Positions 41,128 to 50,712 of a stretch of 59,006 nucleotides of DNA are shown here, piece after piece (within the stretch, counting starts at the first letter, position 1; each line of letters starts with the position of its first letter). This DNA is from Sediminibacterium soli (GTDB lineage: Bacteria > Bacteroidota > Bacteroidia > Chitinophagales > Chitinophagaceae), in assembly GCF_009939225.1 (NCBI RefSeq), contig NZ_JAACJR010000008.1:1-59006 (forward strand), given 5' to 3'. The notes beneath the pieces are model-generated. The model was not told the DNA's origin, did not search any database, and saw only the letters and a list, made by a program, of their open reading frames with translations. A program made the position numbers and the translations under genes.

Positions 41128-43881
41128 ATGAGAAAACTGTATGTTTTGCTGGGTGTTATGCTCCTGCTGTGTATTGCCACGCAGGCCCAATCTGTAAAAG
41201 GAACGGTTACGGATACCGCCGGTAAGATTCCGCTGCACCATGCCGTTATTTACCTGAAAAACGCCAAGGATTCCGCTCTTGTTGCGTTTACCCGCGCGGA
41301 TAAACAGGGCGTATTTGAACTGCACGGCGCAAAGCCCGGCACTTATACCATGGTGGTTACCTATCCGGGGTATGTTGACTGGATAGATTCGGTTACGGTG
41401 CAGCAGCATCCGCTGCAGGTGGCTGTTGCACTCATTACCAAAGCGCATTTGCTGCAGGAAGTGATCGTAAGACAGACCATCCCTCCTATCCGCATCAAAG
41501 GCGATACAACGGAATACCTTGCCGACAGCTTTAAAGTAAAACCCGGCGCCACGGTGGAGGAACTGCTAAGGGTAATGCCCGGGTTTTCTATCGACAGCAA
41601 AGGCAAGATCACCACGCAGGGTCAGAAAGTGCAGAAGGTGTTGGTGGATGGAGATGAATTCTTTGGCGCCGATCCTACCATGGCCACGCAGAACCTCAAT
41701 GCAAAAGACGTGGCCAGGGTGCAGGTATACGACAAAAAAAGCGACCAGGCAACGCTGACGGGCATCGACGATGGCAGCAAAGAAAAAACGGTTAACCTGA
41801 TCCTGAAGGAGGATGCTAAAAAAGGTTATTTCGGAAGAGTGGATGCAGGCACCGATTTCGATAAATATTACCAGTCCAAAATATCAGCCAACCGTTTTAC
41901 CAGTTCGCTCAAAGCCGGTGCGCTGGTCGTTGCCGACCGAACGGGACGCAACGGCATGAACTGGGAAGAGATGCAGGATTATGGCGAGATCAGCACCACG
42001 GTGGAGAACGGCGATGTTGGCTTCAGTTGGGAAGGAGATAATGATTTTGATACCTGGGGCAAGGAAGGCATACCCGAAAACCTGCAGGGCGCCGTTATGC
42101 TGAACAAGAAATACGGCACGCGCAAAAGCAGTACGGCCAATAATTACAGCTATAACCGCCTGAACATGGCCGGCAACGGCAATACCGCAACCAAATATAT
42201 TTTACATGACGCGGTAAACTACAATAACCAGCGGCGCTCCAATACCAGCATGAAATGGAAACAGGCCGGCAGCACCAAGAATGAGATCATCATCGATTCT
42301 ATGACATCGGTCAACATCAACGCCAGGGGCAGTTTTGGAAAAAGCAGCAGTTACGGCACACAGGATGCCGAATACCTGGCCGGCGATTTTACACCCATCA
42401 ATACAAGCAGGCGCATCAATTCTTCCACTGGCGATAACAGCATGCGCAAAGCGGATGTATTTTTAAAACGGAAACTGAATAAAACGGGAACCCGGTCTGT
42501 TACCTTCAGCGGCGGACTTTCCGGCAGTCATAACTCCACGGAAGGCCTGCTGTTTAACCAGACCAGTTATTATACCGGCGGCGTAATAAGCGCACAGCAG
42601 GTGACCGACCAGCGCAAGACCAATGTGAACGAGGCAAAAACCGCGCAGGGGCTGGTAAGCTATACCGAACCGTTGAGCAAACGGCTGTCGGTAAACCTTA
42701 ACTATACCTATAACTGGGGCAATACAGAACAGGACACACGTTCGTACGAAAAACGGAATGGCAAGTACGATTCGCTGAACCTTTTATACAGCAACCATTA
42801 CCGGTTTATCAATTCATCGCATCGTGCGGGTATGATGTTCAATTACAGCAGCAAAAAAATCACCGCAAGGGCCGGACTTGCCATACAGGATCTGTCGCTG
42901 AAGCAGACCAACCTGTATAAGGACTCTTCGTTTGCGCGCGACTTCACTAATTTTTTCCCTACCGCCAATATACGCTGGAAATTTTCCGGTTCTGGCAACC
43001 TGAACCTCAGCTACAGCGGGTATACACAGCAGCCCTCTCTGTCTGCCTTACAGCCGATACTGAACAACAACGACCCGCTGAATATACAGCAGGGTAATCC
43101 CGGTCTGCGGCCGGCATTCACACACAGCCTGTACTTTAATGCATCCAACTATAAGACGCTTCAGAACAAAGGCATGTGGATGTACGGCAGCATCAGCTTC
43201 ACCGAAAACGCATTCAGTAACAAAAGTACGATAGACGCACAGGGACGAAGGATCATGCAAACAGTGAATGTGAACGGGAACTATCGTTACAACCTGAGCG
43301 TGGATTTCAGCAAACAGATCAAACTCTTCAAACTCGAAACGGGTTTTGCACCGAACATCAGCGGCAGCCGAAATAAGAATTTTGTGAACGGGCAGGAAAA
43401 CATAACCAACTCCATACATGGCGGCGCATACGTATACATAAGACGGTATATCGAAAAGAAAATGAGTTTTGACATTAGCGGCAGTGCCCAGTACAATCAT
43501 TCCCGCTCCTCCATTAACCAGGGCGCGACCACCCGTTACTGGACCTTTAACCAGAATATATGGTTCGACTACAAGTTCCGTAAAGGATGGAATGTCAGCA
43601 CCAACTACGATTTCAATTACCGGCAGAAACTGACTGCCAACGATCGCGCCAACAACATGTTTATCTGGAATGCATCCGTTGAGAAAAAACTGTTTAAAAA
43701 GTCCGATATCACCGCCATATTCACCGTAAACGATATCCTTAACGACCGGCAGGGTTTTAACCGGGATATTTCCAGTAACTACATTACCGAAAACACGTAC
43801 ACCACCGTACAGCGTTATATTATGCTGTCTGTAAGATGGAAATTTGCCAAAAACAGAAAAACCGAAAGCAATGAAGAGTAG
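41128..43881 (+). CDS. TonB-receptor-like outer-membrane beta-barrel protein
   Basis: This 917-residue outer-membrane protein has a signal peptide (1-20, ending ATQAQ), an N-terminal carboxypeptidase-regulatory-like beta domain (about 22-105), a plug-like region (TIPPIRIKGDTTEYLADSFKVKPGATVEELLRVMPGF, then GQKVQKVLVDGDEFFGADP) and a large C-terminal barrel ending MLSVRWKFAKNRK. It belongs to the Bacteroidota barrel family (often annotated outer membrane beta-barrel protein) rather than SusC, since it lacks a SusD partner and STN domain. The next gene, GLPGLI, overlaps its end by 11 bp, a pairing common in Bacteroidota. Substrate unknown. Confidence 0.9.
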   Translation: MRKLYVLLGVMLLLCIATQAQSVKGTVTDTAGKIPLHHAVIYLKNAKDSALVAFTRADKQGVFELHGAKPGTYTMVVTYPGYVDWIDSVTVQQHPLQVAVALITKAHLLQEVIVRQTIPPIRIKGDTTEYLADSFKVKPGATVEELLRVMPGFSIDSKGKITTQGQKVQKVLVDGDEFFGADPTMATQNLNAKDVARVQVYDKKSDQATLTGIDDGSKEKTVNLILKEDAKKGYFGRVDAGTDFDKYYQSKISANRFTSSLKAGALVVADRTGRNGMNWEEMQDYGEISTTVENGDVGFSWEGDNDFDTWGKEGIPENLQGAVMLNKKYGTRKSSTANNYSYNRLNMAGNGNTATKYILHDAVNYNNQRRSNTSMKWKQAGSTKNEIIIDSMTSVNINARGSFGKSSSYGTQDAEYLAGDFTPINTSRRINSSTGDNSMRKADVFLKRKLNKTGTRSVTFSGGLSGSHNSTEGLLFNQTSYYTGGVISAQQVTDQRKTNVNEAKTAQGLVSYTEPLSKRLSVNLNYTYNWGNTEQDTRSYEKRNGKYDSLNLLYSNHYRFINSSHRAGMMFNYSSKKITARAGLAIQDLSLKQTNLYKDSSFARDFTNFFPTANIRWKFSGSGNLNLSYSGYTQQPSLSALQPILNNNDPLNIQQGNPGLRPAFTHSLYFNASNYKTLQNKGMWMYGSISFTENAFSNKSTIDAQGRRIMQTVNVNGNYRYNLSVDFSKQIKLFKLETGFAPNISGSRNKNFVNGQENITNSIHGGAYVYIRRYIEKKMSFDISGSAQYNHSRSSINQGATTRYWTFNQNIWFDYKFRKGWNVSTNYDFNYRQKLTANDRANNMFIWNASVEKKLFKKSDITAIFTVNDILNDRQGFNRDISSNYITENTYTTVQRYIMLSVRWKFAKNRKTESNEE

Positions 43882-44620
43882 CCATACCGTCTGCATAGCC
43901 GTTGCAATCTGTGCGCTTTGCTGCATCGCCGCCGGCGCACAGGGGCAGACCCAGTTCATTCACACCGGCAGGATCGAATTTGAGAAAAAAGTCAATATCC
44001 AAAAAGAAACGGAAAACGATCACTGGCTGGACGGTCTGCGGGACAAACTGCCAAAATTCCGCACTTCCTTACACAACCTGTATTTCCGGGATGGCAAAAC
44101 ACTTTTCGAGAAAGGAACCGATGTATACGAGAAGATCCCTTTTATGGGTGATGACAGAAGCGTGGACGATGTGGTGTATACAGACCTCAGGCAAGGCATA
44201 TTCCTGAAAAAACAGGCCGTGTTCGATGAAACATTTTTACTGAGCGATTCGATACGGCCTGTCAAATGGCAGATGACGAACGAACTGCGCGATATCGCGG
44301 GGTTTGAATGCCATAAGGCCGTTGGCAAAATCCTCGACTCCGTGTATGTGATCGCATTTTATACCGACCAGATCACCGTCAGCGGGGGACCGCTTTCTTT
44401 TTGTAACCTGCCGGGTATGATTCTCGGCATCGCCATCCCGCGTAATAACCTCACCGTTTTTGCCACCAAAGTCGAATTAACGGAACCCGGCCCGCAGAAG
44501 ATGGCTGCTCCTGCCGGTAAAAAGAAAACAACCTATAAAGCGCTGCATGAAACGATCACAAAAGCGCTGGCCGACTGGGGGAGTTATAGTAAGAAATACA
44601 TCATTACGTCTATGTATTGA
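43871..44620 (+). CDS. GLPGLI family protein
   Basis: This 249-residue exported protein (signal peptide about 1-24, ending GAQGQ) has the family hallmark near residue 180, here SFCNLPGMILGI, the GLPGLI signature with one change. Function of the family is unknown; members are small Bacteroidota envelope proteins usually encoded next to a TonB-receptor-like barrel, exactly as here. ATG 43871 overlaps the barrel gene by 11 bp, so translation is probably coupled. A Lys-rich loop (AAPAGKKKTTYK) follows the hallmark. It ends at the intergenic element B. Confidence 0.88.
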   Translation: MKSSHTVCIAVAICALCCIAAGAQGQTQFIHTGRIEFEKKVNIQKETENDHWLDGLRDKLPKFRTSLHNLYFRDGKTLFEKGTDVYEKIPFMGDDRSVDDVVYTDLRQGIFLKKQAVFDETFLLSDSIRPVKWQMTNELRDIAGFECHKAVGKILDSVYVIAFYTDQITVSGGPLSFCNLPGMILGIAIPRNNLTVFATKVELTEPGPQKMAAPAGKKKTTYKALHETITKALADWGSYSKKYIITSMY

Positions 44621-44629
44621 GGGGTGGGA

Positions 44630-44795
44630 ATTATGGATTAGCGGATTTTTTATTTGCGTAGTATTTGATGGGATCGGGGTTTCTGTATTTGCAGGGGGTA
44701 TTGTTCACCGCAGAGGCGCGGAGGCGCAGGGTTTCGCAGAGATACAATCCGCGAATTCAATCCGCAAATCCGTAATCCATTGATCCGCGAATTAA
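44630..44795. repeat. Dispersed intergenic element B with GGATT arms
   Basis: It lies between the convergent GLPGLI and CvfB-like genes. The left arm TGGATTAGCGGATT (44635-44648) matches AATCCGTAATCCA (44767-44779) with one gap, and more AATCCGC words follow. The centre 44649-44741 is a close copy of 40741-40831 (same TTTATTTGCGTAG start and TTCACCGCAGAGGCGCGGAG). Confidence 0.7.
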
Positions 44796-44812
44796 CTGCT
44801 AAGCGGCAGGGG

Positions 44813-45652
44813 TTAATTTTCGAGGAGTTTGATACCGGTTTGGGTGAATTGTATCTTACGCTGTTTGTAGAGCGTGCCGGTTGTCATTTTGAATGTTTTC
44901 TTGCTCATGCCAAAAAAATCATAGATCTCCTGCGGATCCGATTTGTCGTGATAAGGCAGGTAGCCGTTGTTCTCCCGCAGCAGGCGCAGCACCTTATCCG
45001 ATTCATCTTCCACTTTCTGGAAACCGGGCTTGCCGATCACTACATCGATCTTGTTGCCCGGCAGTACCGCTTTTACAAAACCGGTGTGTTTATCGCCGGC
45101 ATGCAGGGTTGTGAATACCTCGCTGTTATGCAGCAGTCCCAGGTGCGTGTTGTTAATGATCATCACCCAACCCAGTTCCGACTGCCGGTACACCAGCAGT
45201 TCAACAATGTCTTTTTCTTTAACCGTCAGCGTCTCGTTGCTGAGTTGCGACTCGATCTTTTCTGTGGCCGCAACCCGTCCAGTCATGTCATCGAGGTATA
45301 ATTTTACGAGGTAGGTCATCCCTTCGCGCATACCGCCCAGTTGCTGCGATTTGGCCACGAACAGGTCTTTCATCAGTCCCCAGTCGAGGAATGCTCCCAT
45401 TTTGGTAACGGACACGGCTTTCAGCATGACGATCTCACCCACAACAGCCAGCGGCTTTTGCGTGGTAGCCACCAGGCGGTTATCCGAATCGTGGTAAACA
45501 AATACCGCGATCTCATCGCCTTTTTTCAGGCCATGCGGCGCAAAACGTTTGGGCAGCAGGATACCCTCCTTTCCGTCGTCCAGGTAAAACCCAAAATCCA
45601 CTTTACGGTCAACCTTAAGTGTATTGTATTGTCCAACGTTCACATCAGCCAT
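44813..45652 (-). CDS. CvfB-like S1 RNA-binding protein
   Basis: This 279-residue protein matches CvfB/YitL: three or so S1-like OB domains (GFYLDDGKEGILLPKRF, VSVTKMGAFLDWGLMKDLFVAKSQ, then GWVMIINNTHLGLLHNSEV) and a C-terminal winged helix (EIYDFFGMSKKTFKMTTGTLYKQRKI) that helps bind RNA. CvfB homologues regulate virulence genes in Staphylococcus; in Bacteroidota the role is unknown, presumably RNA binding. The length fits. It converges on GLPGLI at element B. Confidence 0.88.
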   Translation of the reverse strand: MADVNVGQYNTLKVDRKVDFGFYLDDGKEGILLPKRFAPHGLKKGDEIAVFVYHDSDNRLVATTQKPLAVVGEIVMLKAVSVTKMGAFLDWGLMKDLFVAKSQQLGGMREGMTYLVKLYLDDMTGRVAATEKIESQLSNETLTVKEKDIVELLVYRQSELGWVMIINNTHLGLLHNSEVFTTLHAGDKHTGFVKAVLPGNKIDVVIGKPGFQKVEDESDKVLRLLRENNGYLPYHDKSDPQEIYDFFGMSKKTFKMTTGTLYKQRKIQFTQTGIKLLEN

Positions 45653-45797
45653 AAATGTAAAGGTAGGGAACCGGGGCGCAAGAACAAGCCATACTCCGGC
45701 AGGATGGCATAACGGCAGAAGCCTGCCTTCTCACTATTCACTCCCCTGTTAGCAACTTTCCGGTTCCCTCTGGAGCTGTTTTGATATTTTGCGGGAT

Positions 45798-46715
45798 ATG
45801 AACAGGTTCAGGTATGGTTTGGTGGCGCTGGCAGTATGGCTCGGAGCGCATAGCGGTTTTTCGCAGGATGTGAGGGGACATTGGTATGGCATCGGCAGAC
45901 TGCAGGTTTCGCAGACCTACCAGGACTACCTGTCGGAGCTGACGTTGAAACAAAGCGGAAAAAATGTAAGCGGTTCTTTCCAGTATTATTTCAAGGACAG
46001 CCTTGTGAAGGTGAATATAGAGGGCAGTTTTGACGCCGTATCGCGCAAACTGCGACTGAAGCCTTTTAAAATGATCTATTACCTCTCTCCCACTGCGCAA
46101 AACAGTATCGACTGTTCCATGTCGGGAAATTTTGATCTGCTGGTGTCCAAAACAGAATCGGTGCTGAATGGTTTGCTGGTAACCGATGCCGATCATAAAT
46201 ACACGGTTCCGAGTATCGGTTTCCGGCTGAAAAAATCGAACGATACCGCCAACTGGGTGCGGGCGGATGAAGAGATCGCAGTGCCGGGGGATACTGTGCC
46301 CCGTCTGACAGCCAGCCAACCGGTCAGTGAGCCCGTATCGGAAGCAAGTTTATCCACCGAGGCCTTCACCAGACGCGAAAAGGTGTTTGCCAAAGAGATT
46401 GTTATCACGGAGAGAAAACTGCGTATAGAAATATACGATAACGGCCAGATCGATTATGATTCTGTTTCACTGTTCCTGAATGGGAAGATGATATTGCCTA
46501 AATCGAAGCTCGATCACCGCGCCATCCGTCTCAGCATCGAGATCGATCCGTCTTTACCGTACAACGAACTGAGCATGGTTGCGGAAAACCTGGGTATGAT
46601 TCCGCCCAATACGGCGGCATTGGTTGTTTACGACGGAAAAAACCGGCATGAGACCCTGCTCTCGAGCGACCTTAGTAAAACGGCCACCATCAAGCTTGTC
46701 ACAAAATCGCCATAG
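45798..46715 (+). CDS. Secreted protein of unknown function
   Basis: I do not recognise this 305-residue protein. It has a signal peptide (1-22, LVALAVWLGAHSGFSQ) followed by a beta-rich N-terminal half (HWYGIGRLQVSQTYQDYLSELTLKQSG...), a Pro/Ser/Glu-rich hinge (about 175-195) and a C-terminal beta-rich domain with YDNGQIDYDSVSLFLNGKMILPKSKL, a phrase shared with Bacteroidota exported proteins of unknown role. No catalytic motif is visible. ATG 45798 is preferred over TTG 45789. It appears to be a single gene. Confidence 0.75.
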   Translation: MNRFRYGLVALAVWLGAHSGFSQDVRGHWYGIGRLQVSQTYQDYLSELTLKQSGKNVSGSFQYYFKDSLVKVNIEGSFDAVSRKLRLKPFKMIYYLSPTAQNSIDCSMSGNFDLLVSKTESVLNGLLVTDADHKYTVPSIGFRLKKSNDTANWVRADEEIAVPGDTVPRLTASQPVSEPVSEASLSTEAFTRREKVFAKEIVITERKLRIEIYDNGQIDYDSVSLFLNGKMILPKSKLDHRAIRLSIEIDPSLPYNELSMVAENLGMIPPNTAALVVYDGKNRHETLLSSDLSKTATIKLVTKSP

Positions 46716-46745
46716 AGGCCCGGTGAAGTATTCGGGGTTGCTGGT

Positions 46746-47219
46746 CTAATAACTGATCAGTTCGGCGTTCAGTTTGCGGGCAAGTCCTTCCGCGCCCCAT
46801 CGCATCACCACATCGTGGTTGTAATTGAAAGCCGGTTTCAGCAGAAACGAGAACCAGTTCATCCAGGATTTGTTGGTGATTACGGTCCAGTTATACTGTA
46901 CAAAAGTGATCCCTTCTTTTTCTTCGAATGCCCATTCGCCCACGCCTTCCAGTTCGCCAAACGCTTTTCCTTTCATGAAGCGGTGGTCGTGTATCTCCGT
47001 GAGCCGCATGTTAAAAGAAAGCCGGTAAGGCAATACGCTGCGCCAGGTATAATTGCGTACACTGCCAACGCCTGTTGCATCGCCTTTCTGCAGTTCGGTA
47101 ACGGCCACCACGCCCTTCCACCACAGCGGCCATTCAAGCGACTCATAGATCGCCAGCCAGACCTGGTCAACCGGCGCCTTTAACTGCCAGCGTGTAATAA
47201 ATGCGTATTCTGTTGCCAT
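46746..47219 (-). CDS. SRPBCC-family (START-like) protein
   Basis: This 157-residue protein has the SRPBCC ligand-binding fold pattern: WQLKAPVDQVWLAIYESLEWPLWW at the N terminus, VGSVRNYTWR, RLTEIHDHRFMKG and EGITFVQYNWTV, ending with a helix. Such proteins bind hydrophobic ligands or act as cyclases or coenzyme Q binding proteins; the ligand cannot be told. It is encoded alone, convergent with the secreted gene at 45798 and followed by an unremarkable 146-bp gap before the parC stop. Confidence 0.78.
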   Translation of the reverse strand: MATEYAFITRWQLKAPVDQVWLAIYESLEWPLWWKGVVAVTELQKGDATGVGSVRNYTWRSVLPYRLSFNMRLTEIHDHRFMKGKAFGELEGVGEWAFEEKEGITFVQYNWTVITNKSWMNWFSFLLKPAFNYNHDVVMRWGAEGLARKLNAELISY

Positions 47220-47365
47220 TAATTTACTGTCGAACGAATGAACCTGTTTGCCAACGGGCAGGCAGGCAATACCGGATTATCGAAACCAAGATCGTTTACT
47301 ATATACGCAGCAAATCTATATCCGGATGCCCCTTCCTTATTCGTTATCCAATATCCGTCTGTTGA

Positions 47366-49882
47366 TTATTCAAAAAGTTCTGCCTGTGCATTTTCTTCCT
47401 GGGGTTTCCGTTCCCATTCCATTTCGATGGATTTGCTGTATTCGGTGAGTTTGGCGCCCACGGCCTTCCAGCCCATTACTTCCACCATTTTGGCCACTTT
47501 GAATTTGGCCTTGCGCACCTGCTGGCCTCTTCCTGTCTGCACCGCCAGTATCGGTTCTTCATCGGTGGTAACCGCTTCAAGCCGGTTGCCCTCTCCTTCT
47601 TTGATAAAGGAGAACTGTGTCTTCAGGGTCGTGGTCTCTATCCTGAAACGTTTGATATTGTACTGACCCTTGTCGTTATCAAGGTATACAGCGCTGATGA
47701 TTTTTGCCGGATCGAATTTTTCAACCAGCGAGATCTTTTCCGGATCGAACCTCTGGGTAAGTTCGGTATCCGTGATTTCGTAGCTGCCGTCTGTATAGAA
47801 TACCAGTATTTTCTCGTCTTCAAAACTGCCGAGGTACCGGCCTTTCTCCTCTGTGTTCAGCCTGCCGAACTTATCGTCGAACCATAGCTTCCGGCCCGCC
47901 AGCGTGCTCCTGCCCGCCTCTTTGAATTTTACCGTCTTTACCGGATACTTGGTTACCTGGTTACCCATGCTGCCACGCCCCTTGATCTCGATCTCCTCGA
48001 AATAAAAATCAAATTCCTTGTTACGCGCCGTGCTGTTGGGACTGAGAATGATCTTCACCGTCTCGGCCTCGCCGTTGAGGTTGGCGCTGAAATAATGCGT
48101 TTTGGATTTGTCGGATCCCCTGGTCAGGTCGTATTCCTTGTCGCGGGTGATGCCGGTGACGTTAAAACGCTTCGCATAACTTACGCCCGATTTTCCATCG
48201 AGGTAGATCATGTTATAAGTGGTGCGCTCATCGTTCTTCTCGAATACGGCGGCATGCAGGATGTCTTTGCCGATGAATACCTTGTCTGCCACCTTCACCA
48301 CTTTCATGGTACCGGCCCTTGTAAAGGCAATGATATCGTCGTAATCGGAACATTCGCCGAGCAGTTCGTCTTTTTTCAGACTGGTTCCGATAAAACCTTC
48401 TGCACGGTTAATGTACAGTTTTGTGTTGGCGATCGCCACATGCTTTACCTGTATGGTGTCAAATTCCCTGATCTCCGTTTTACGCTCGCGGCCTTTGCCG
48501 TATTTTTTCAGCAGGTTCTCGAAATAGGCAACGGCGAAATCGGTCAGGTGTTCAAGGTCAAATTTTACCTGTTTGATGTCTTCTTCAATACCACGTATCT
48601 GATCGATAAGTTCATTGATATCGAGACGATAGATACGGCGCACCGGCTTTTCGGTCAGTTTCAGGATATCCTCCCGCTGTATCTCGCGTTTCAGTTTTTT
48701 CTTGAACGGTGTGAAGGCCTTATCGATCGCGGCAATCACGGCATCCCAGGTAGCATGTTTCTGTTCGAGTTCCTTATAGATTTTTTCCTCAAAGAATATT
48801 TTTTCGAGGGAAGTGTAATGCCATTTGTCTTCCAGTTCCGCCAGCCTGATCTCCAGTTCTTTCCTCAGCAGTTCCTTTGTCGTTTCCGCCGATGCAACCA
48901 GCAATTCGCGTACACTGAGAAACCGGGGTTTGTCTTCAACGATCACGCAGGCGTTGGGCGAGATGCTGATCTCGCAATCGGTGAATGCGTATAAAGCGTC
49001 GATGGTGATATCGGGAGAAATGCCCGGTGCCAGGTCGATCTGTATTTCCACATTCGCAGCTGTGACATCGGTTACTTTTTTGATTTTGATCTTACCCTGG
49101 TCGTTGGCCTTGGTAATGCTTTCCATCAGCTGCGTAGTGGTTACGCCGTAGGGAACATCACGGATCACCAGCGTTTTTTTATCCAGCTCCTCCACGCGCG
49201 AGCGTACACGAACCTTTCCGCCGCGCCTGCCTTCGTTGTAATTGGCCACATCGATCATACCCACTGTCTGAAAATCGGGATACAGATCAAATTTTCTTCC
49301 GCGCAGCGCCTTGATCGAAGCCTCTATCAGTTCGCAGAAATTATGCGGTAATATCTTGGTCGACAAACCCACCGCAATACCATCCGCACCCTGCGCCAGC
49401 AATAAAGGGAACTTCATGGGCAATGTAAGCGGTTCGTTCTTGCGACCATCGTAGCTGAGCTGCCATTCGGTGGTTTTGCCATTGAACGCCACTTCCAGCG
49501 CAAATTTGGAAAGACGCGCTTCTATATACCTCGATGCGGCAGCCTCATCACCTGTGCGCACATCGCCCCAGTTACCCTGGGTTTCGATCAGCAGGTCTTT
49601 CTGTCCCATATTCACCAGGGCATCGCCGATGCTGGCATCCCCATGCGGGTGGTACTGCATGCTTTGCCCGATGATATTCGCGACTTTGTTGAAACGCCCG
49701 TCATCCATTTCCTTCATTGCATGCAAAATGCGCCGTTGCACGGGTTTCAGACCGTCTTCTATTGCCGGAACGGCCCGTTCCAGTATCACATAGGAGGCAT
49801 AGTCAAGGAACCAGTTCTTATACTGTCCCTGAACACCTGTTTCATTCTCAAATACCCTGTTCTCCTGTTTTTCCTTAGCCAT
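47366..49882 (-). CDS. parC: DNA topoisomerase IV subunit A (ParC/GyrA type)
   Basis: This 838-residue protein is the DNA-cleaving subunit of a type IIA topoisomerase, working with ParE to decatenate replicated chromosomes. The N-terminal domain has AVPAIEDGLKPVQRRILHAM, the quinolone-region QYHPHGDASIGDALVNM and the catalytic Tyr in ASRYIEARLS. Next comes a helical tower region and a C-terminal propeller with the degenerate repeats GFIGTSLKKDE and YLDGKSGVSY. The ATG at 49882 (MAKEKQEN) is preferred over a TTG six codons upstream. It is the last gene of a minus-strand group starting with parE. Confidence 0.93.
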   Translation of the reverse strand: MAKEKQENRVFENETGVQGQYKNWFLDYASYVILERAVPAIEDGLKPVQRRILHAMKEMDDGRFNKVANIIGQSMQYHPHGDASIGDALVNMGQKDLLIETQGNWGDVRTGDEAAASRYIEARLSKFALEVAFNGKTTEWQLSYDGRKNEPLTLPMKFPLLLAQGADGIAVGLSTKILPHNFCELIEASIKALRGRKFDLYPDFQTVGMIDVANYNEGRRGGKVRVRSRVEELDKKTLVIRDVPYGVTTTQLMESITKANDQGKIKIKKVTDVTAANVEIQIDLAPGISPDITIDALYAFTDCEISISPNACVIVEDKPRFLSVRELLVASAETTKELLRKELEIRLAELEDKWHYTSLEKIFFEEKIYKELEQKHATWDAVIAAIDKAFTPFKKKLKREIQREDILKLTEKPVRRIYRLDINELIDQIRGIEEDIKQVKFDLEHLTDFAVAYFENLLKKYGKGRERKTEIREFDTIQVKHVAIANTKLYINRAEGFIGTSLKKDELLGECSDYDDIIAFTRAGTMKVVKVADKVFIGKDILHAAVFEKNDERTTYNMIYLDGKSGVSYAKRFNVTGITRDKEYDLTRGSDKSKTHYFSANLNGEAETVKIILSPNSTARNKEFDFYFEEIEIKGRGSMGNQVTKYPVKTVKFKEAGRSTLAGRKLWFDDKFGRLNTEEKGRYLGSFEDEKILVFYTDGSYEITDTELTQRFDPEKISLVEKFDPAKIISAVYLDNDKGQYNIKRFRIETTTLKTQFSFIKEGEGNRLEAVTTDEEPILAVQTGRGQQVRKAKFKVAKMVEVMGWKAVGAKLTEYSKSIEMEWERKPQEENAQAELFE

Positions 49883-49927
49883 TGAAAAGTCAAAATTCAA
49901 AAATCAAAATTAAACAACCTGCTGCTA

Positions 49928-50314
49928 TCAGCTTTTGTCAGCGGGCCGGTCGAGCTGGAAAGTGTCTATTTTTCCATCGTTCAGCGCGTTCAGTTCAAAC
50001 ATCACAAAATCCGTATCGGCAATCACTTCGTGCCAGGTGTATGGGTATACCACCAGCATTGCGGGCGCTATAATTTTATCGCTGCCGCTTGCCTCGCCGT
50101 TGATATCAAACCAGTTCACCGTTGCCTCGCCTTTCATCAGTATCACGCGCTCGGGATTTTTATAGGCCGAGATTCCCTTGTGGTAATGCCTGGCGCTCAC
50201 ACTCCCCGCTTTACGGTAGCCTAAGATGAATTCACCGGTTCTGTCGGTATTGAAATAGTGTGTGACGCCCCGTTCGTCCTCTCCTATTTTCGCTATCGGA
50301 ATGATCTCTATCAT
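49928..50314 (-). CDS. Cupin-fold protein resembling sugar-epimerase/capsule C-terminal domains
   Basis: This 128-residue single-domain cupin has RGVTHYFNTDRTGEFILGYRKAGSVSARHYHKG, with the paired His (HYHKG) of the first cupin box, PERVILMKGEATVNW, and the second box PYTWHEVIAD. It most resembles polysaccharide biosynthesis cupin domains (CapF C-terminal or WxcM type), but no sugar genes lie nearby, so its role is unknown. It starts 2 bp after the VOC gene stop, on the same strand. Confidence 0.78.
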   Translation of the reverse strand: MIEIIPIAKIGEDERGVTHYFNTDRTGEFILGYRKAGSVSARHYHKGISAYKNPERVILMKGEATVNWFDINGEASGSDKIIAPAMLVVYPYTWHEVIADTDFVMFELNALNDGKIDTFQLDRPADKS

Positions 50315-50316
50315 GG

Positions 50317-50712
50317 TTATGCTTCGTATAATTCCAGCGGTTGCCCGTTGGGATCGTAAAAAAATACAAACTGTTTCCCGGTCAGTTCATCCGTTCTCAC
50401 GGCTTCCACACGCACTTTGTTCTGCCGCAGCCACTCATATCCTTTTCTGATATCGGCAACCGCAAAAGCAAGATGCCGCAAACCCTTTGCTTCTGGATAG
50501 GAAGCCCTTTCACGGTAATCGGGAAAAGAAAACAGTTCCAGCTGGTAAATGCCGTTGAGGGCCAGATCCAGCTTATAAGAATTCCGTTCTTCCCGGAAAG
50601 TCTCGCAGATCACCGTAAAACCCAGCACCGATGTATAAAACTGCTTGCTTGCCGCGTACAGCCCGTTATCCGTCAGGATCGCCACATGGTGTATGCCGGT
50701 TATTTGTATCAT
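50317..50712 (-). CDS. VOC-family metalloprotein (glyoxalase-like)
   Basis: This 131-residue protein has the VOC fold typical of glyoxalase I-like proteins: IHHVAILTDNGLYAASKQFYTSVLGFTVI, KGLRHLAFAVADI and the C-terminal FYDPNGQPLELYEA. Metal ligands His, His, Glu fit the first strand (HHV), the second (GLRH) and the end (LELYE). It resembles the GloA2 type of dioxygenase/lyase-like VOC proteins. Its ATG shares the A of the DUF1835 TGA (TGATG), so translation is coupled. Confidence 0.85.
   Translation of the reverse strand: MIQITGIHHVAILTDNGLYAASKQFYTSVLGFTVICETFREERNSYKLDLALNGIYQLELFSFPDYRERASYPEAKGLRHLAFAVADIRKGYEWLRQNKVRVEAVRTDELTGKQFVFFYDPNGQPLELYEA

Noticed and set aside
48095..48994. 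Plus-strand reading frame of 299 codons
   Set aside because: It is antisense to the highly conserved parC region.
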